DNA of 64,000 nt from NCBI GenBank assembly GCA_003996215.1, contig QJPP01000316.1, positions 124,001 through 188,000 on the forward strand. Reading direction: 5' to 3'. Shown piece by piece: positions 21,400 to 33,400 of this stretch. This stretch comes from Jaltomata sinuosa (lineage: Eukaryota > Streptophyta > Magnoliopsida > Solanales > Solanaceae). The notes under the pieces were generated by a model. The model was not told where the DNA came from. It saw only the letters and a list, made by a program, of their open reading frames with translations, and did no database searches. A program made the position numbers and the translations under genes. How positions within the stretch are numbered: the stretch's first letter is position 1; every line of letters begins with the position of its first letter.

Positions 21400-22957
21400 T
21401 AATTTACCATTACTATTAAAAACTATCCATAAGTAATGGAGCCCCACACACCTTCAAATGTATAATAATAGCACATTAATAATAGATATTTTAAGTAAAA
21501 TTTTATAACATCACAAAGAAAAAAATAATCATATTTTAACATATATACGTAGTAGCATTTCAATAATAATAATAAAAAAATAGGTATACAATTTTTTATT
21601 TTTTATATTTATTTAACACAGTCTGTATAACGTAAAAAAGGAGGCATAATTAACATAAATATATTTTCTCTCTTCTCTTAATTGCTTTTATTGTAAAATT
21701 AGACAAATAAAGCTCACTATTCATGTGTCAAAAAATTAATGGAGTCTCACACACTTTTTGTTGGTTGTGTCTCTACCATAATAAATTTTTTCGTAAGGAC
21801 CCTCCATTTTCAATCTTAAGATTGAGGGTTTGAATCATTAAGAGAAAAAATAAGGTGGGAGCTCTTAAAAAGAGGTAAAAAAAAAAGAAGATGGTATTTC
21901 CTTTCATTACCTGCAAAACAACATTATCTCTTTTGAGCCTTTGTTTATTTTTTCTGAATTTGAGTCAAAACCAAAAAAAATTGAGTTAGTTATAAATTAT
22001 GAACTAATGAACGCTCTTTTATTAATTATTATTAATTATTGAAACCAAAACATTTATCGAGGAAATACAAGCTCTTTTGAAAGAAATTATCTAGAAATAA
22101 AATGAACTGTTTTATACTTCAGGAACAAGCATAAAGAAATATTGATCACTTTTTTTAATAATTTCTTTTCAAGATAAACTATGAAATTATTTCTTTTATA
22201 AAAGTAGTTAATTATTGTTGTTTCAAAGTTAATATATTCATTCTTCTTTGATAATATTTTATTTAATAATTCAAGAATCAAAGTCACCTATTTATCACCT
22301 AAATGACGTTAAGATTCGATACTCTGAATAGATTATATACAATGACAACCAATTAAACACGTAGTGCAACTTTTGAAAAATGGTTTTAATAGTCGAAAGA
22401 ATAAATAAAGAAAGCAAAAGTAAAAAAGCTGGATTTTTTTTCACTCGGTATTCGACAATCGTTTTAAGATTGATTAATTTAGATTTGTATTGAAAAGTCC
22501 CACTTTAAAAGAAAAACAATTCCTATGAAAGACAATTTCATACCCAAGACTTAAACTTGAGATTTCTGATTAATTAAAAATGAAGGAGTTACCACTAGTG
22601 TTTCAAATAGTGATGCTATAAATTAATAATATAATTGTTCTATATATATTTACCCTTAAATTGTGATGACCAAATAACTAGATTATGATGAACCCCCTTG
22701 CTTAGGAAATATAATATATGATAAAACTTAAAAATTAACAAATAATTGCACAACAACAATGTAATTAAGTAATCGAATTAGCCTGAATCTCGATGTAGTT
22801 GGCTGGCAACGACATCGAAAAAGGAATTTTGAACCTTTTGTTATTACAACACTTGAAAGCATAAGTATATTTGTCTTGCGCGAATAAAATCAGACGTCCT
22901 TCAACAAAAATGTAAGGCACCATTTATAACTAAATATTACAGAACAAAATTATTACG
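21400..22957. other. Intergenic, no gene seen
   Basis: Very AT-rich DNA with poly-A/T runs and no supported gene, RNA or complete repeat. Confidence 0.45.
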
Positions 22958-23092
22958 ATCTTGTATGTCCCACATCGACTGAATAAAAAGGTAGTGCGGG
23001 AATTAAATAAACTTGGGCTCTCTCATCTCAATAGTTAGCTTTCGAGGTGTGAGTTAGGCTTAAAGTTGGTACTTGGTATCAAAGCCAATCAT
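22958..23092 (+). mobile_element. Short LTR end with primer binding site (TRIM-like remnant)
   Basis: The sequence TGTATGTCCCACATCGACTG is a typical start of a short plant LTR (TG..CCCACATCG). About 110 bp later comes TTGGTATCAAAGCC, close to the initiator-tRNA-Met primer site of copia and TRIM elements (usual form TGGTATCAGAGC). The GTGAGTTAGGCTTAAAG just before also fits such LTR ends. No second LTR or coding part is visible, so this is one end of a small retroelement. Confidence 0.6.
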
Positions 23093-23655
23093 TTGACGCA
23101 TGAGGCTAAGACTCAGAGTAGTGGTCTACGTGCTGATCTATCACTTTTACCACATGTCACATTTCGATTCACTCACCTATTGAGTCCGAAACACCCTCCT
23201 TCCCCCCCCCCCCTACCCCCTACACACCACAATACCTCAAACAAGAAATAAATACAACCCCCCACCCCCCACCCCAACCCACCCCATACAACACCTCAAA
23301 CAAAGAAATCAAAATTTGTAACTTGAGAGAATAGGATAGACAGATATAGACATATTAATTAATTTAGAGATCTTAAGCCAAGAATAAACTTATCACCATT
23401 TTCTTAACTAATGAAAAGGTCCCCACACGGCCCTTTAATAAAATCATTATAGCGTTGAATTAAAATACCCACAATAATAATATTTCATTTTTTTATTTTC
23501 CATTTTCAACTACTCTTTTCCACTATTGATGATGATGAACTTCTAAACATCGTACTCATACTTTGTTTTTACACACAAAAAGATTCAGTTTTTCCTCCTC
23601 CAAAAAAAACCCCACAAGAATTTCTCTGTATACTCATATATACACTGAGAAAAAT
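23093..23655. other. C-rich spacer and upstream region of the ankyrin gene
   Basis: It contains a strongly C-rich run with CACCCC/CCCCAACCC words at about 23200-23295 and then the upstream region of the ankyrin gene. No gene is seen. Confidence 0.5.
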
Positions 23656-23824
23656 AATAATTCAAGATTATCTACTCAGCTGAAAAAATCCCATCTTTGT
23701 ATACTGATATATACAGTGAGATTTTTATTTATTTTTTTGAAAAAAAAGATTGAATATTTAGTACTGCAAAAAATCATAATTCAAGATTATCTACTCAGCT
23801 GAAAATCCCCATCTTTGTATACAG
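23656..23824 (+). repeat. Duplicated block in the ankyrin 5' leader
   Basis: A block of about 50 bp (ATAATTCAAGATTATCTACT .. CATCTTTGTATAC) occurs at about 23656-23704 and again at 23777-23822. The second copy ends about 50 bp before the start codon at 23870. It probably lies in the 5' UTR. Confidence 0.7.
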
Positions 23825-23869
23825 TGAGAAAAAAAAAATTGGAAAAAAGATTGAATTTTTAAGGGGTAC

Positions 23870-26800
23870 ATGGACTCAAAGTCATTAAGGTTAATAACCC
23901 ATCAATCATTTTTCACAGCTGTTGGATCTGGAGACCTTGAGTCTTTGAAAAATGTTATCAAGAATGAAGGGTTGGATCTATTTTCTATGTTGGGTTTACA
24001 GAATGATGCAGGGGAAACTGCTTTGTATGTTGCTGTTGCAAATAATTTTGAGAAGATTGTGAGTTATTTGCTTGGTTTTTGTGATTTGGAGACTGCTTTG
24101 ATTAGGTCCAAAGCTGATCTTGATGCCTTTCATGTTGCTGCTAAAAGTGGCTACTTGGGTAACTTTTTTTTTTTCTTTGAATCTTTTTATATGTTGTTAG
24201 TGAATTATGTTCTTGATTCATGTGTTTGGATGTACAAGTATTCTCTGATCTGTTTATTGATCTTTTTTTGTGTGTGTGGGTGGATGGGGTGGGGAGGGGG
24301 GAGGGGGAGGGAGAGACGCGGAGCTAGGATTCGAAGCTTATAGTCTTATGATTTAAGTACTTTTAGTTCAGTAGATTTTGACAAATATAGAGTTTGGACC
24401 AAAAATATTGGGTTCGGCCAAACGTGTAAACTATAGTCTAACTCCGCCTGTGGGTGGAGGGAGGGTGGAGGACGGGGATTTAATCACAATTCTTGACTTT
24501 GGTGATCAATAATGCTCAAATAGGGGGAGCATCCAAGGGTGTGGCCTAGTCGTTAATGAAGTGGGTTAAGAACACATGAGGTCTCAGGTCATGTGAGTTA
24601 TTTCCAAAAGATTGTGAGTTATTTGCTTGGGTTTTATATTTGGAGACTGCTATGATTAGATCCAAAGCTGATTTTGATGCCTTTCATGTTGCTGCAAAAA
24701 GTGGCCACTTGGGTATATTTTCTTTGCTCTTTTTATATGCTTAGTGAATTATGTTCTTGATTAGTCATGTATTTGGATGTACAAGTATTTTCTGATCTGT
24801 TTTTGACCTTTTTTGGGGGGTGGGGGTAAGGCGTAGCCGGAATTTGAAGCTTATAGTCTTATGATCTAGGTACTTTTACAACAACAACAACATACCCGGT
24901 GTATTCCCACATAGTGGGGTCTGGGGAGGGTAGAGTGAGTGTACACAGAACATACCTCTACCTCAGATTTAAGTATTTTTAGTTTAGTAAATTTAGACAA
25001 ATATAGAGTTTAGACCAAAAATACTGGGTTCGGCCAAACGTGTAAGCTATAGTCTAACTCCACCCGTGGGTGGAGGGAGGGAGGGTGGCGGTACGGGGGC
25101 TTAATCACGATTCTTGATTTTGGTGATCAACAATGCTCAAAATTGTTATCAAGAATGAGGGTTGGATCTATTTTCTTTGTTGGCCTTACAGAATGATGCA
25201 GGGGAAACTGCTTTGTATATTGCTGTTGCAAATAATTTTGAGAAGATTGTGAGTTATTTGCTTGGGTTTTGTGATTTGGAGACTGCTATGATTAGGTCTA
25301 AAGCTGTGATTTTGATGCCTTTCATGTTGCTGCAAAAAGTGGCTACTTGGGTAACTTTTTATTTTCTTTGATCTTTTTATATGCTGTTAGTGAATTATGT
25401 CCTTGATTAGTTATGTGTTTGGATGTACAAGTATTCTCTGATCTGTTTTTGACCTTTTTGGGGGGTGGGGGGGTGGGGAACGCGTAGCCGGGATTTGAAG
25501 CTTATAGTCTTATGATTTGAGTACTTTTAGTTTAGTAGATTTAGACAAATATAGAGTTTGGACCAAAAATACTGGATTCGGCCAAACATGTAAGCTATAG
25601 TCTAACTCCTCCCGTGAGTGGAGGGAGGGGGACAGGATAGGGGTTTAATCACGATTCTTGACTTTGGTGATCAAGAATGCTCAAATAGGGCGGAGCCGGG
25701 ATTTGAAGCTTATATGTTTAGGATTTAAAGTACTTTTAGTTTTGTAGGTTCTAAATTAATAATTTCTACATATTGAATGAATTTCTTAAGACAAATATAG
25801 AGTTTGGACCAAAAATACTGGGTTCAGTCAAACTTGTAAGCTATAGTCTAGCTCCGCCCATGAGTGGAGGTGGGGTGGAGAGGATGGGGGTTTAATCACG
25901 ATCCTTGACTTTGGTGATCAACAATGCTCAAATAGGGCGGAGCCGGGATTTGTAGCTTATATGGTTAGGGTTTTTTAGTTTAGTAGGTTCTAAATTAATA
26001 ATTTCTACATATTGAATGAATTTCCAAAGACAAATATAGAGTTTGGACCAAAAATACTGTGTTAGGCCAAACTTGTAAGCTATTAGTCTAGCTCCGCCCG
26101 TGAGTGGAGGCGGGATGAGGGTTTAATCACAATTCTTCACTTTGGTGATAAAAAATCCTCAAATAGGGCGGAACCGAGATTTGAAGCTTAAAGGTTTAGG
26201 ATTTAAATATTTAGTTTGGTACATTCTAAATAAATAATTTGTATATATTGAATGAATTTCTCAAGACAAATAGAGAGTTAGGACCAAAAATTACTGGATT
26301 CGGCCAACCCTGTAATCTATAGTCTAGCTCCGCCCCTGGGGGAACGGGGATTTAATCACGATTCTTTACTTTGTTGATCAACTATGCTCAAATATGGTAA
26401 TGGGTATGATAAGGTCAATTTAACAGAAATCTTGAAGCAAAACCATGAATTTTAAGTTTAGTCCCTGATGCCAGCTCGTATAATAGGCTTTGGAGGTCAT
26501 CTTTCTCTAATGTTAATATGTTATCAAGTATATTTTAAGTGATTTGACTGTAAATCATTTATTTCATAAGGAGAGCATTTATCCCCCGCAAAAATTCATT
26601 TAGGAGAGTAGTTATCTAAAAAGGGAAGCCCGGTGCACTAAGCTCTTGCTATGCGTGGGGTCCGGGGAAGGGCCCGACCACAAGCTATTGTACACAGTCT
26701 TACCCTGCATTTCTGCAAGAAGCTGTTTCCACAGTTCGAACCCGTGACCTCCTGGTCACATGGCAACAAATTTACCAGTTATGCCAAGGCTCCTCTTCAG

Positions 26801-29800
26801 GAGAGCAGATATATAAAATAGAAAAAGAGCATGTGTTTAGTTTGTAGAACTTCACGTAGTTTCTAATTGGCTACTTCAGTTTCATTGGGCTACTGATAAG
26901 CTAGATCAACTTTGATCTTCGGAGACCATAGGCAATCCAACTATCGGATCCAGGTGCATGTGATATTTTTTGTGCTTTAAAAAGATAATGGTGATGTTCA
27001 TGTTTCTGTTACTCATCAATCGATCATAGGTCGACCTTATTGCAGTGATTTATAATAGGACTTTTTTTTTCTATTATTGTTCCTTGAGAAATTTAGTGAA
27101 AGTTAGCAAGAAGTAGCTAACATGCTCGATTGTAAATTCGTACTCCCTGGCCTTTACTGCTACATCTTGAGTACCTTACTAGTCCAATGTTTTGTATATA
27201 TTGGAGGATTCTTGACTGTATAACGCATATGCTGTCATTTACAGGTATTGTGAGGGAACTTTTGGCCATGTGGCCTGGACTTTGTAAAGTATGCAACTCC
27301 TCAAATACAAGCCCTCTTTATTCAGCTGCCGTCAAGGGATATTTGGATGTGGTGAATGCCATTTTAGATGCAGACGTGAGCTCCATACGGATTGTTAGGA
27401 AGAATGGAAAAACCGCACTACACACAACTGCTAGGTATGGCCTTCTGCATATTGTAAAAGCACTTATTGAGCGAGATCCAGATATAATATCCATCAAAGA
27501 TAAAAAGGGTCAAACTGCACTTCATATGGCTGTTAAGGGTCAGAATATCTCTGTGGTGGAGGAAATGTTGGATACTGACAACTCAATATTGAATGAGCGT
27601 GACAAGAAGGGAAACACAGCTTTGCATATAGCCACACGGAAATGTCGCCCCCAGGTATCTTTTTATTTGTTTTTCAGAAAATTATTTGATTCTTGTCTTT
27701 CAAAAATATTCCACGACATACCGGAACAATCATTTCTTCTAAAGATTATGAAGAGGAGCCTTGGAGTAACTGGTAAAGTTGTTGCCATGTGATCAGGAGG
27801 TCACGGTTCAAGCTTTAGAAACAGCCTCTTGCAGAAGTGCAAGGTAAGGCTGCGTATAATGAACCTTGTGGTCGGGCCCTTCCCCGGATCCTGCGCATAG
27901 CGGGAGCTTTAGTGCACCGGGCTGCCCCTTTTTTCTAAAGATTATAGCATGACGTTTGCTATTCTGAATACATCAAAGATCTGCTATCATTTCTAGATCA
28001 TGAAGTCAAGGGTTATATTTCTTTACGGCTTTACCACTCAAGTTCCTGAAAAATGCATTTTCTTCGTTTCAAAAAGAGGTTTATGCAAGGTAGATTTCCC
28101 AGAGAATGATGTAGAATTAAAAGAAAGAAATATATTACCGGTTGCAGAATCTTGCAGAAAATAGGGGCTAGAGTTTAACAGGGAAGCTTGTGACATTGCA
28201 TTAGCTGACTGTTACAAGGACCTTTATTGGTTTGGCTTGGGGATAGAAATAACGTAGAGAAAAGAGCTGGTATTGGGAGTGGTTGTAGTTATAAAAGGAC
28301 AAGAAGTGAAAAAAAGGAAAATGAAATGTGAGCAACGCAATGAAGTGGGTTGAGAATCATGAGGTCTCGGGTTCAAATCCCAGCAGAGACTAAAACACAA
28401 GGTGATTTCTTCCCATTTGTTCTAGCCTTGGTGGACAGTGTTACCTGGTACCTTTTGCGGGTGGGAGGTGGCAGGTATCCCATGAAATTAGTTGAGGTGC
28501 GGCAAAGCTGGCTCGAACGCCACGGTTATAAATAAAACATGTTTTAGTGAATGGCAACTAAGACCTCCATTTACATTGTTACACACACAAAACACCTGGA
28601 AATAAGATTGTGTTCTAGAATGGACACATATTAGAACCATAAAACTTTCCCTAGCGATGTGGTATCCATGTTATGGAATTTGGGGGTCCAAGTAATTATA
28701 TTTTTTATCATGGTTTTGTTGCCACATCAGGTATACAAAGGTTTCTAGTGTTCAACCCTAAAGGATACTATTGTATGTTACAATATTTTATATTTTACTA
28801 TAAGATTCTTAAAAGGTGCTTCCCAAGGCTAGTTATGGAGTTGTTTGAAACTACCTCAACTTCTCGAACAGATGGCGTCAGTGAAATGACCACTCTGGAC
28901 CTTTACTGATAAAGGCCTTCAACTGCACTGAGAGATCAACTCATTGCAGCCACCACAATCATTATCTGCAGTACTCTATCGAGAAGACGCCTTGTTTAAT
29001 AGGTGCAATTGTCAAAAAGTAAAGAGCACAAAATCATCAATTAGTTAGGTGGCACCTCCATTGCCAGTTTGCTACATCAACGTACTTACATACTACATAA
29101 GTTAATGCCCCTAACATCGCACGAGCAACACATCAACTAATGGAGTCTTTTGCAATGTTGCTCGGACTCTCCAAAAATACCTCAGGAGGCAATGTCAAAT
29201 CCTCCAAAAGTAGTGCATTTTTGGAGAGTCCGAGCAACATAGGTTTTTTGTCCTTCTAATAATCCAATTCTCCTTCATAACCAAAAGCATACATTTTCTC
29301 CGTTAACAATTACTCTGTAGCTCCACAAAAAAAGCAGCGTACTTTCCAATAAGCAACATCACCCACTATATTCTTCCCATCATTTCTTTCACAGGCAGGA
29401 GGTCCAATCTCCTCTGGCCCTTTCTGTATTTTCCACTCTCTCCCTCGCCGATGAACTTTTATTTTCCTTCTGACCAACTTGCTAAACAAAGGTAAATGGT
29501 AAAAAGGAAATCGAGATTGGATGCTCGCTGGGAAGAGCAGAGAAAGAAAGTGGGGACTGTGAAAATTTTCCTCACACATATGACCTCAAAATGTTGTTGC
29601 CTCAACTACTGATGATTTGGGTTCAGTAGGCCGATCTACTTCGTCCAACGTCCATGGAATTCAAATAACTAAATAACCCCCTAAAACCCATGGAAAGCTC
29701 ATGGTCAGGATTCTGTTTAGGAAAGCTATGGTTATTTGGCGTTGAGTTCAATCAGTTTCTGTACTTCTTTTAGTTCACTTTGATTTCACCATGAACAAGG

Positions 29801-29965
29801 AAGAAGGAGAATGAGAATTGGATTTTTTTTTGCAGAAAGACAAAAGCCCCTTTAATTTATTTGTTGCTGTGTCGGTAATGTGATTTTAGGGGCATTTAAG
29901 AGAAAGCAAACTGAGGACAGTGCAGCTACTATAGACATGTTGTAGGTTAGCAAAACTCATCCATC

Positions 29966-29998
<33 letters not shown>

Positions 29999-31435
29999 CA
30001 CAAATGAGCAGAGATAGTGAAAATGAACTTAACAGGACGAGAGACAAAATAGAAATTCATGACGATAATTTTGGAATATAGTTTCATAATGTAAGCACAT
30101 CATTAAGTTACAAAGTTGAGAAACTCAAAACATCCTGGCACTTGAGAGGATTGAGAAAGGCAAACTAAAAATCTGGAACTCTTTTCCCTCAGCAATATGG
30201 TGGACTATCTGGAACGAGATAACTGTAAAGGTGCACCCAGACTGCACTGAGCGGCAATTGATAGTTTTCTGTTTTGCTCTAAAAAATTGAGTTGCAGCAT
30301 ACACTTTTCCTTTTTTTGATAGCTGTGGTTTCGGGGTCAACTTGCATGCACCTCGACTAACTCCACGGGATACCTGCCACCTCCCACCAACAACAGATGG
30401 GAAGAAATCACCTAGCGTTTTAGCATATAATTTACCACTATGCATTTACCAATTATGCGGCGTACATCCTGCACTACTTTTGTTTTGTTGTCTGAGGAGT
30501 TGTATTTTCCTACCATTGTTGGTTTTTATTTTTCATATCCTCATGACGTGTCTTTGTTTCAGATAGTAAGCCTTCTGCTCACTTACACATCCCTTGATGT
30601 CAACGCAATTAATAATCAAAAGGAAACTGCAATGGACTTGGCAGACAAACTGCAATATGGAGACTCAGCTTTGTTAATTAAGGAAGGTCTGACTGAGGCT
30701 GGTGCAAAACATGCCAGATTTGTGGGTCAATTTGACGAAGCATCAGAACTTAAGAGGACTGTAAGTGACATTAAGCATGAGGTGCAATCCCAGCTTATAC
30801 AAAATGAAAAGACCAGAAGGCGTGTTTCTGGTATTGCCAAAGAACTTAGGAAGATTCATAGAGAAGCTGTTCAGAATACCATTAACTCTGTGACTGTGGT
30901 TGCTGTTTTGTTTGCGTCTATTGCTTTTCTGGCTATATTCAGCTTGCCAGGTCAATATTTGGAGACTGGACCCGAAGCAGGAAAGGCCAGAATTGCCGAT
31001 ACTGTTGCATTTCGTGTTTTCTGCCTCCTGAATGCTACTTCTCTCTTTATATCTCTCGCTGTTGTTGTTGTTCAAATTACTCTGGTTGCCTGGGATACTA
31101 GAGCTCAGAAACAAATCGTCTCAGTCGTGAACAAGTTGATGTGGGCAGCCTGCGTTAGCACCTGTGGAGCATTCCTAGCTGTTGGTTTTGTTGTTGTAGG
31201 GAGGAAAAGCTCGTGGATGGCAATCACTATTACTGTTCTTGGTGCACCAATTCTCATTGGAACTCTTGTTAGCTTGTGCTACTTTGTTTTCCGACAGCAT
31301 TTTGGAATATGTGGTAGCGATTCTCAAAGGCGTATCAAAAGAGCGAGTGGAAGCAAATCTTTCTCATGGTCTCACTCTGCAAATATATCTGATATGGATG
31401 ACTACAACTCCGATGAGAAAATTTATGCTTTGTGA
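23870..31435 (+). CDS. Ankyrin repeat / PGG-domain membrane protein (At2g01680/ITN1 type)
   Basis: Exons 23870-24158, 27245-27654 and 30563-31435 join to 523 aa, with a G/GT split codon at the first junction. Residues ~10-240 hold ankyrin repeats, e.g. NDAGETALYVAVANN, SPLYSAAVKGYLDVV, NGKTALHTTARYGLLHIV, KGQTALHMAVKGQ and KGNTALHIATRK. A charged linker follows (~280-330) with RRVSGIAKELRKIHREAV. Next is a PGG domain with four predicted membrane spans (about 343-361, 384-408, 426-446, 450-475), the first in NSVTVVAVLFASIAFLA followed by FSLPGQ. A Ser/Asp-rich cytosolic tail ends the protein. Relatives (ITN1, ACD6-like) sit in cell membranes and act in salt and defence signalling; the role of this one is inferred only. 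Introns 1 and 2 (3.1 and 2.9 kb) carry SINEs, MITEs and pieces of duplicated exon 1. Confidence 0.9.
24605..24716 (+). pseudogene. Duplicated end of ankyrin exon 1 (pseudo-exon 2)
   Basis: It repeats the last ~110 bp of exon 1 (GTGAGTTATTTGCTTGG .. ATGCCTTTCATGTTGCTGC) and keeps the position of the donor (CACTTGG-GTATAT). The codon for Phe-Cys-Asp is altered (GGGTTTTATATTTGG) and the upstream exon part is replaced by a TS-like SINE head at about 24530-24590. No acceptor belongs to it, so it is probably not spliced in. Confidence 0.7.
25135..25352 (+). pseudogene. Duplicated ankyrin exon 1 (pseudo-exon 3)
   Basis: It repeats about 215 bp of exon 1 from AATGTTATCAAGAATGA (here AATTGTTATCAAGAATGAG) to the donor (TACTTGG-GTAACTTTTTA). 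A one-base loss near 25158 and a two-base gain in AAAGCTGTGATTTTG disturb the frame, and the first ~80 bp of the exon, including the start codon, are missing. The donor matches the functional one. Confidence 0.75.
26620..26800 (-). mobile_element. Au-like SINE, near full length
   Basis: Read on the minus strand it runs GAGCCTTGGCATAACTGG (A box), GGTCACGGGTTCGAACTG (B box), CTGTACAC/TTGTGGTC, CCCTTCCCCGGACCCC and ends AGTGCACCGGGCTTCCC. These are the Au SINE landmarks. It lies in intron 1 of the ankyrin gene in antisense. Confidence 0.85.
27752..27935 (+). mobile_element. Au-like SINE, near full length
   Basis: Runs GAGCCTTGGAGTAACTGG, GCCATGTGATCAGGAGG, CAGCCTCTTGCAGAAGTGC, GGGCCCTTCCCCGGATCC and AGTGCACCGGGCTGCCCC plus T-run. 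It lies in intron 2 of the ankyrin gene, about 100 bp after exon 2. Confidence 0.85.
28330..28530 (+). mobile_element. TS-like SINE, near full length
   Basis: Carries a tRNA-like head (GAAGTGGGTTGAGAATC, GGTCTCGGGTTCAAATCCC), then GGTGATTTCTTCCCAT, TAGCCTTGGTGGACAG, GTGGGAGGTGGCAGGTATCC and TTAGTTGAGGTGCGGC. Partial copies lie at 24530-24590 and 31970-32050 (+) and at 30312-30430, 47218-47485 and 52365-52545 (-). The family name is from memory of the tobacco TS consensus. Confidence 0.75.
29155..29240. mobile_element. Fold-back MITE with perfect 24-bp arms
   Basis: The arms 29155-29178 (ATGTTGCTCGGACTCTCCAA..) and 29217-29240 (..GGAGTCCGAGCAACAT type) are perfect inverted repeats of 24 bp around a 38-bp loop. 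A related, longer and more diverged copy is at 61119-61236. It lies in intron 2 of the ankyrin gene. The RNA would form a stable hairpin. Confidence 0.75.
29969..29997. repeat. TA microsatellite
   Basis: Uninterrupted run of AT/TA dinucleotides in ankyrin intron 2. Confidence 0.9.
30312..30430 (-). mobile_element. TS-like SINE, truncated
   Basis: Antisense copy carrying the 3' half of the element (CACCTCGACTAACTCC, GATACCTGCCACCTCCCACC, ATGGGAAGAAATCACCTA). The inner region from GGTACC to the 'CCAAGGCTAG' part is deleted and the tRNA-like head is missing. It lies about 130 bp before the exon 3 acceptor of the ankyrin gene. Confidence 0.75.
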
Positions 31436-32632
31436 GACTGACATTATGCAATGTTCGATCTGACAGTGATACAACACGAGAAGACTGAAATCATAGTCAT
31501 ACGCTGTTGAACCCTGTGCATGTCACCGAGAAAGTGAAAGTGATGTTGAGTCGAGGTACCTACACAGGCATCAGGTACTCATTTTCAACACCACGCAAGA
31601 AAATTTCCCTTTGTTTGCTCCTAATGCAAGGTATGATGAATTGGCAAATTCCCGAGCTCTGCTAGTTAGTTGTATAGGTTTAGCGTTGCTTCATTCCCTC
31701 GGGATCTCCAGTTATACGAGTAGTTTGTTTCTTAATAAATACTTTTGTATCGTGTACCCCTTCGATGTATAATTGTAATCTGAGGTTTGTACATAGTACA
31801 TACTAGTGTAATGACTCTTTGAAATCCCTATAAAAAGCTTGTAAGTTGTTGGATGGAGCATTGCAAAAGAAATCCACATAAAAAGCCTTACTTTCTGGTA
31901 TGTTTTGTGTCCATACGTCCCGGCCTGGGAGCCTCGTTCGCGTTTGGTACTTCAGTTAGATCTTTTACGTACGATGAGAGGTAGCAGGTACTCAACATAG
32001 TAATTGAGGTGCGTGCAAGTTGGCACAAACGCTACCTTTTGCAAAAATGAATAAAATAACAATTCATTGTAACCCTTCGAGATGTCCATGTTGTCGTGGA
32101 AACCACCTCTTACTGAAATGCAGAGTAAGGTTGCGTATACAATAGTTCCTTGTAGTTCAACCTTTTCTCGAACCTTGCACATAACAGGAGTTTTAGTGCA
32201 TTAGGCTGTTCTTTTTTGTTTTTACCTTCTGCTATTATTAGGAAATTCATTACTGATACAAAGATGTAGGTTGTGTTTGGTAAGGAGGTTTTCCAATTTT
32301 CTTAGATTTAATTGGTCAAAATTTTGAAAAAAATGATTTTCTTTATGAAATAAGTTTCTTAAAAATGGAAAAAATAATTTTTCTAATGAAAACAGAATTT
32401 CACAGTAATTGTCTCATCTCCACTCTCCAACAAATCTCATCCCCACCCCTACTTCAGGAGTTGCGATTATTTACCACTTGAGCAATTCTCTCTTAAAATA
32501 TCACATTATTAGTGATAAAAGAGGGATCAATAAAACTACCAGTTATACTAGGGGGCCACTATTTACCTAATACTCTTTTCGTTTCAAATTATTTGTCATA
32601 TTTTATTTTTCTTACACGTCCCTTAAGAAAAT
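31436..32632. other. Ankyrin 3' region and SINE pieces
   Basis: The first ~400 bp is the likely 3' UTR and end of the ankyrin gene. After it come the 3' part of a TS-like SINE (about 31970-32050) and the 3' part of an Au-like SINE (about 32098-32215: CTGAAATGCAGAGTAAGG, TTAGTGCATTAGGCTG). No gene is seen before the copia LTR. Confidence 0.55.
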
Positions 32633-33384
32633 TGTTGGTGAAAATTACAATAACAATAGCAGTTACAATTGAAAAAATTACAAAGAAAATAAATTATCTT
32701 CTTGGCTGAGGCGCGGATATCTCGCTCTCTTTAAGGAGATTCAAGCCCATTGCAGCAAATGTTTTCACCGGTCCAGCAGTAGTCTTCTTGACTTGTCCCC
32801 TCCAGGATACAACAGCCCACACACAAAGTATAATTCAACAAACTCTGGACAAGAGTTGAGTCTAAAGCTTCAACACAAGAACACCTTCCTTCAACTAATA
32901 AAACTCTCTTTTTTACTAACTCTTTTACACTCTATATTTTCTTATCCTTGTAAAAATGCAAGACTACCTCTATTTATAGGTGAGGTATTCATCCTAGTAT
33001 TGAATAGGAAGAATAAATTGGGTAGATAAATGACCTATAAGTTACATAAGTTACAAGGAATAAAGAGGTAGAATTATGGGTGAATAATGATAGGAGTTAT
33101 AAAGGAAAATAATGGCTGCATAATGAGAGGTTATATGCTGATTAAATGACACATGAAATGCAGCCACTAATGAGAGTAATGAGGCTAATAATGCACAACA
33201 AAAACTGCACAACAAAGGTCACCAACGGACTGATTAAATGTGGCAACAATTGATGTGAGTAATGGCATATAATGCCTCCAACGTACAGCCACACTTAGAC
33301 ACTTTAGGATGCACATTGTGGCATGGAGAAGATGCACTTTAATATATATCAAAATAGAAATATTAAAATGCTCTTAACCCAACA
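32633..33384 (-). repeat. 3' LTR of the copia element
   Basis: On the + strand it starts TGTTGGTG and ends CCCAACA; read in element direction it begins TGTTGGGTTAAG. A polypurine tract lies just before it in element direction (33385-33400). Confidence 0.93.
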
Positions 33385-33400
33385 ATCCCCCACTCATTTT
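33385..33400 (-). other. Polypurine tract of the copia element
   Basis: In element direction the sequence is TAAAATGAGTGGGGGA directly before the 3' LTR. It primes second-strand DNA synthesis in LTR elements. Confidence 0.8.

Larger units (their letters stand above)
24316..26400 (+). repeat. Tandem array of MITE-containing units in ankyrin intron 1
   Basis: A unit GCGGAGCC..GATTTGAAGCTTATA .. AATATAGAGTTTGGACCAAA .. TAGTCTAACTCCGCCC .. GTTTAATCACGATTCTTGAC .. TGGTGATCAACAATGCTCAA recurs six times, starting at about 24316, 24829, 25485, 25690, 25935 and 26166. The first part looks like a hAT-type MITE (ends GGCGGAGC / GCTCCGCC). The larger units also carry a piece of exon 1; the last three do not and have a ~240-bp period. 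Divergence between units shows stepwise, not very recent, duplication. Confidence 0.8.

Noticed and set aside
23066..23251. 61-codon Pro/His-rich frame
   Set aside because: It is made of the TRIM-like end and the C-rich spacer, not a coding pattern.
24530..24600. Extra exon upstream of pseudo-exon 2
   Set aside because: The sequence is the head of a TS-like SINE, not coding.
28350..28535. 61-codon frame in ankyrin intron 2
   Set aside because: It lies wholly within a TS-like SINE.
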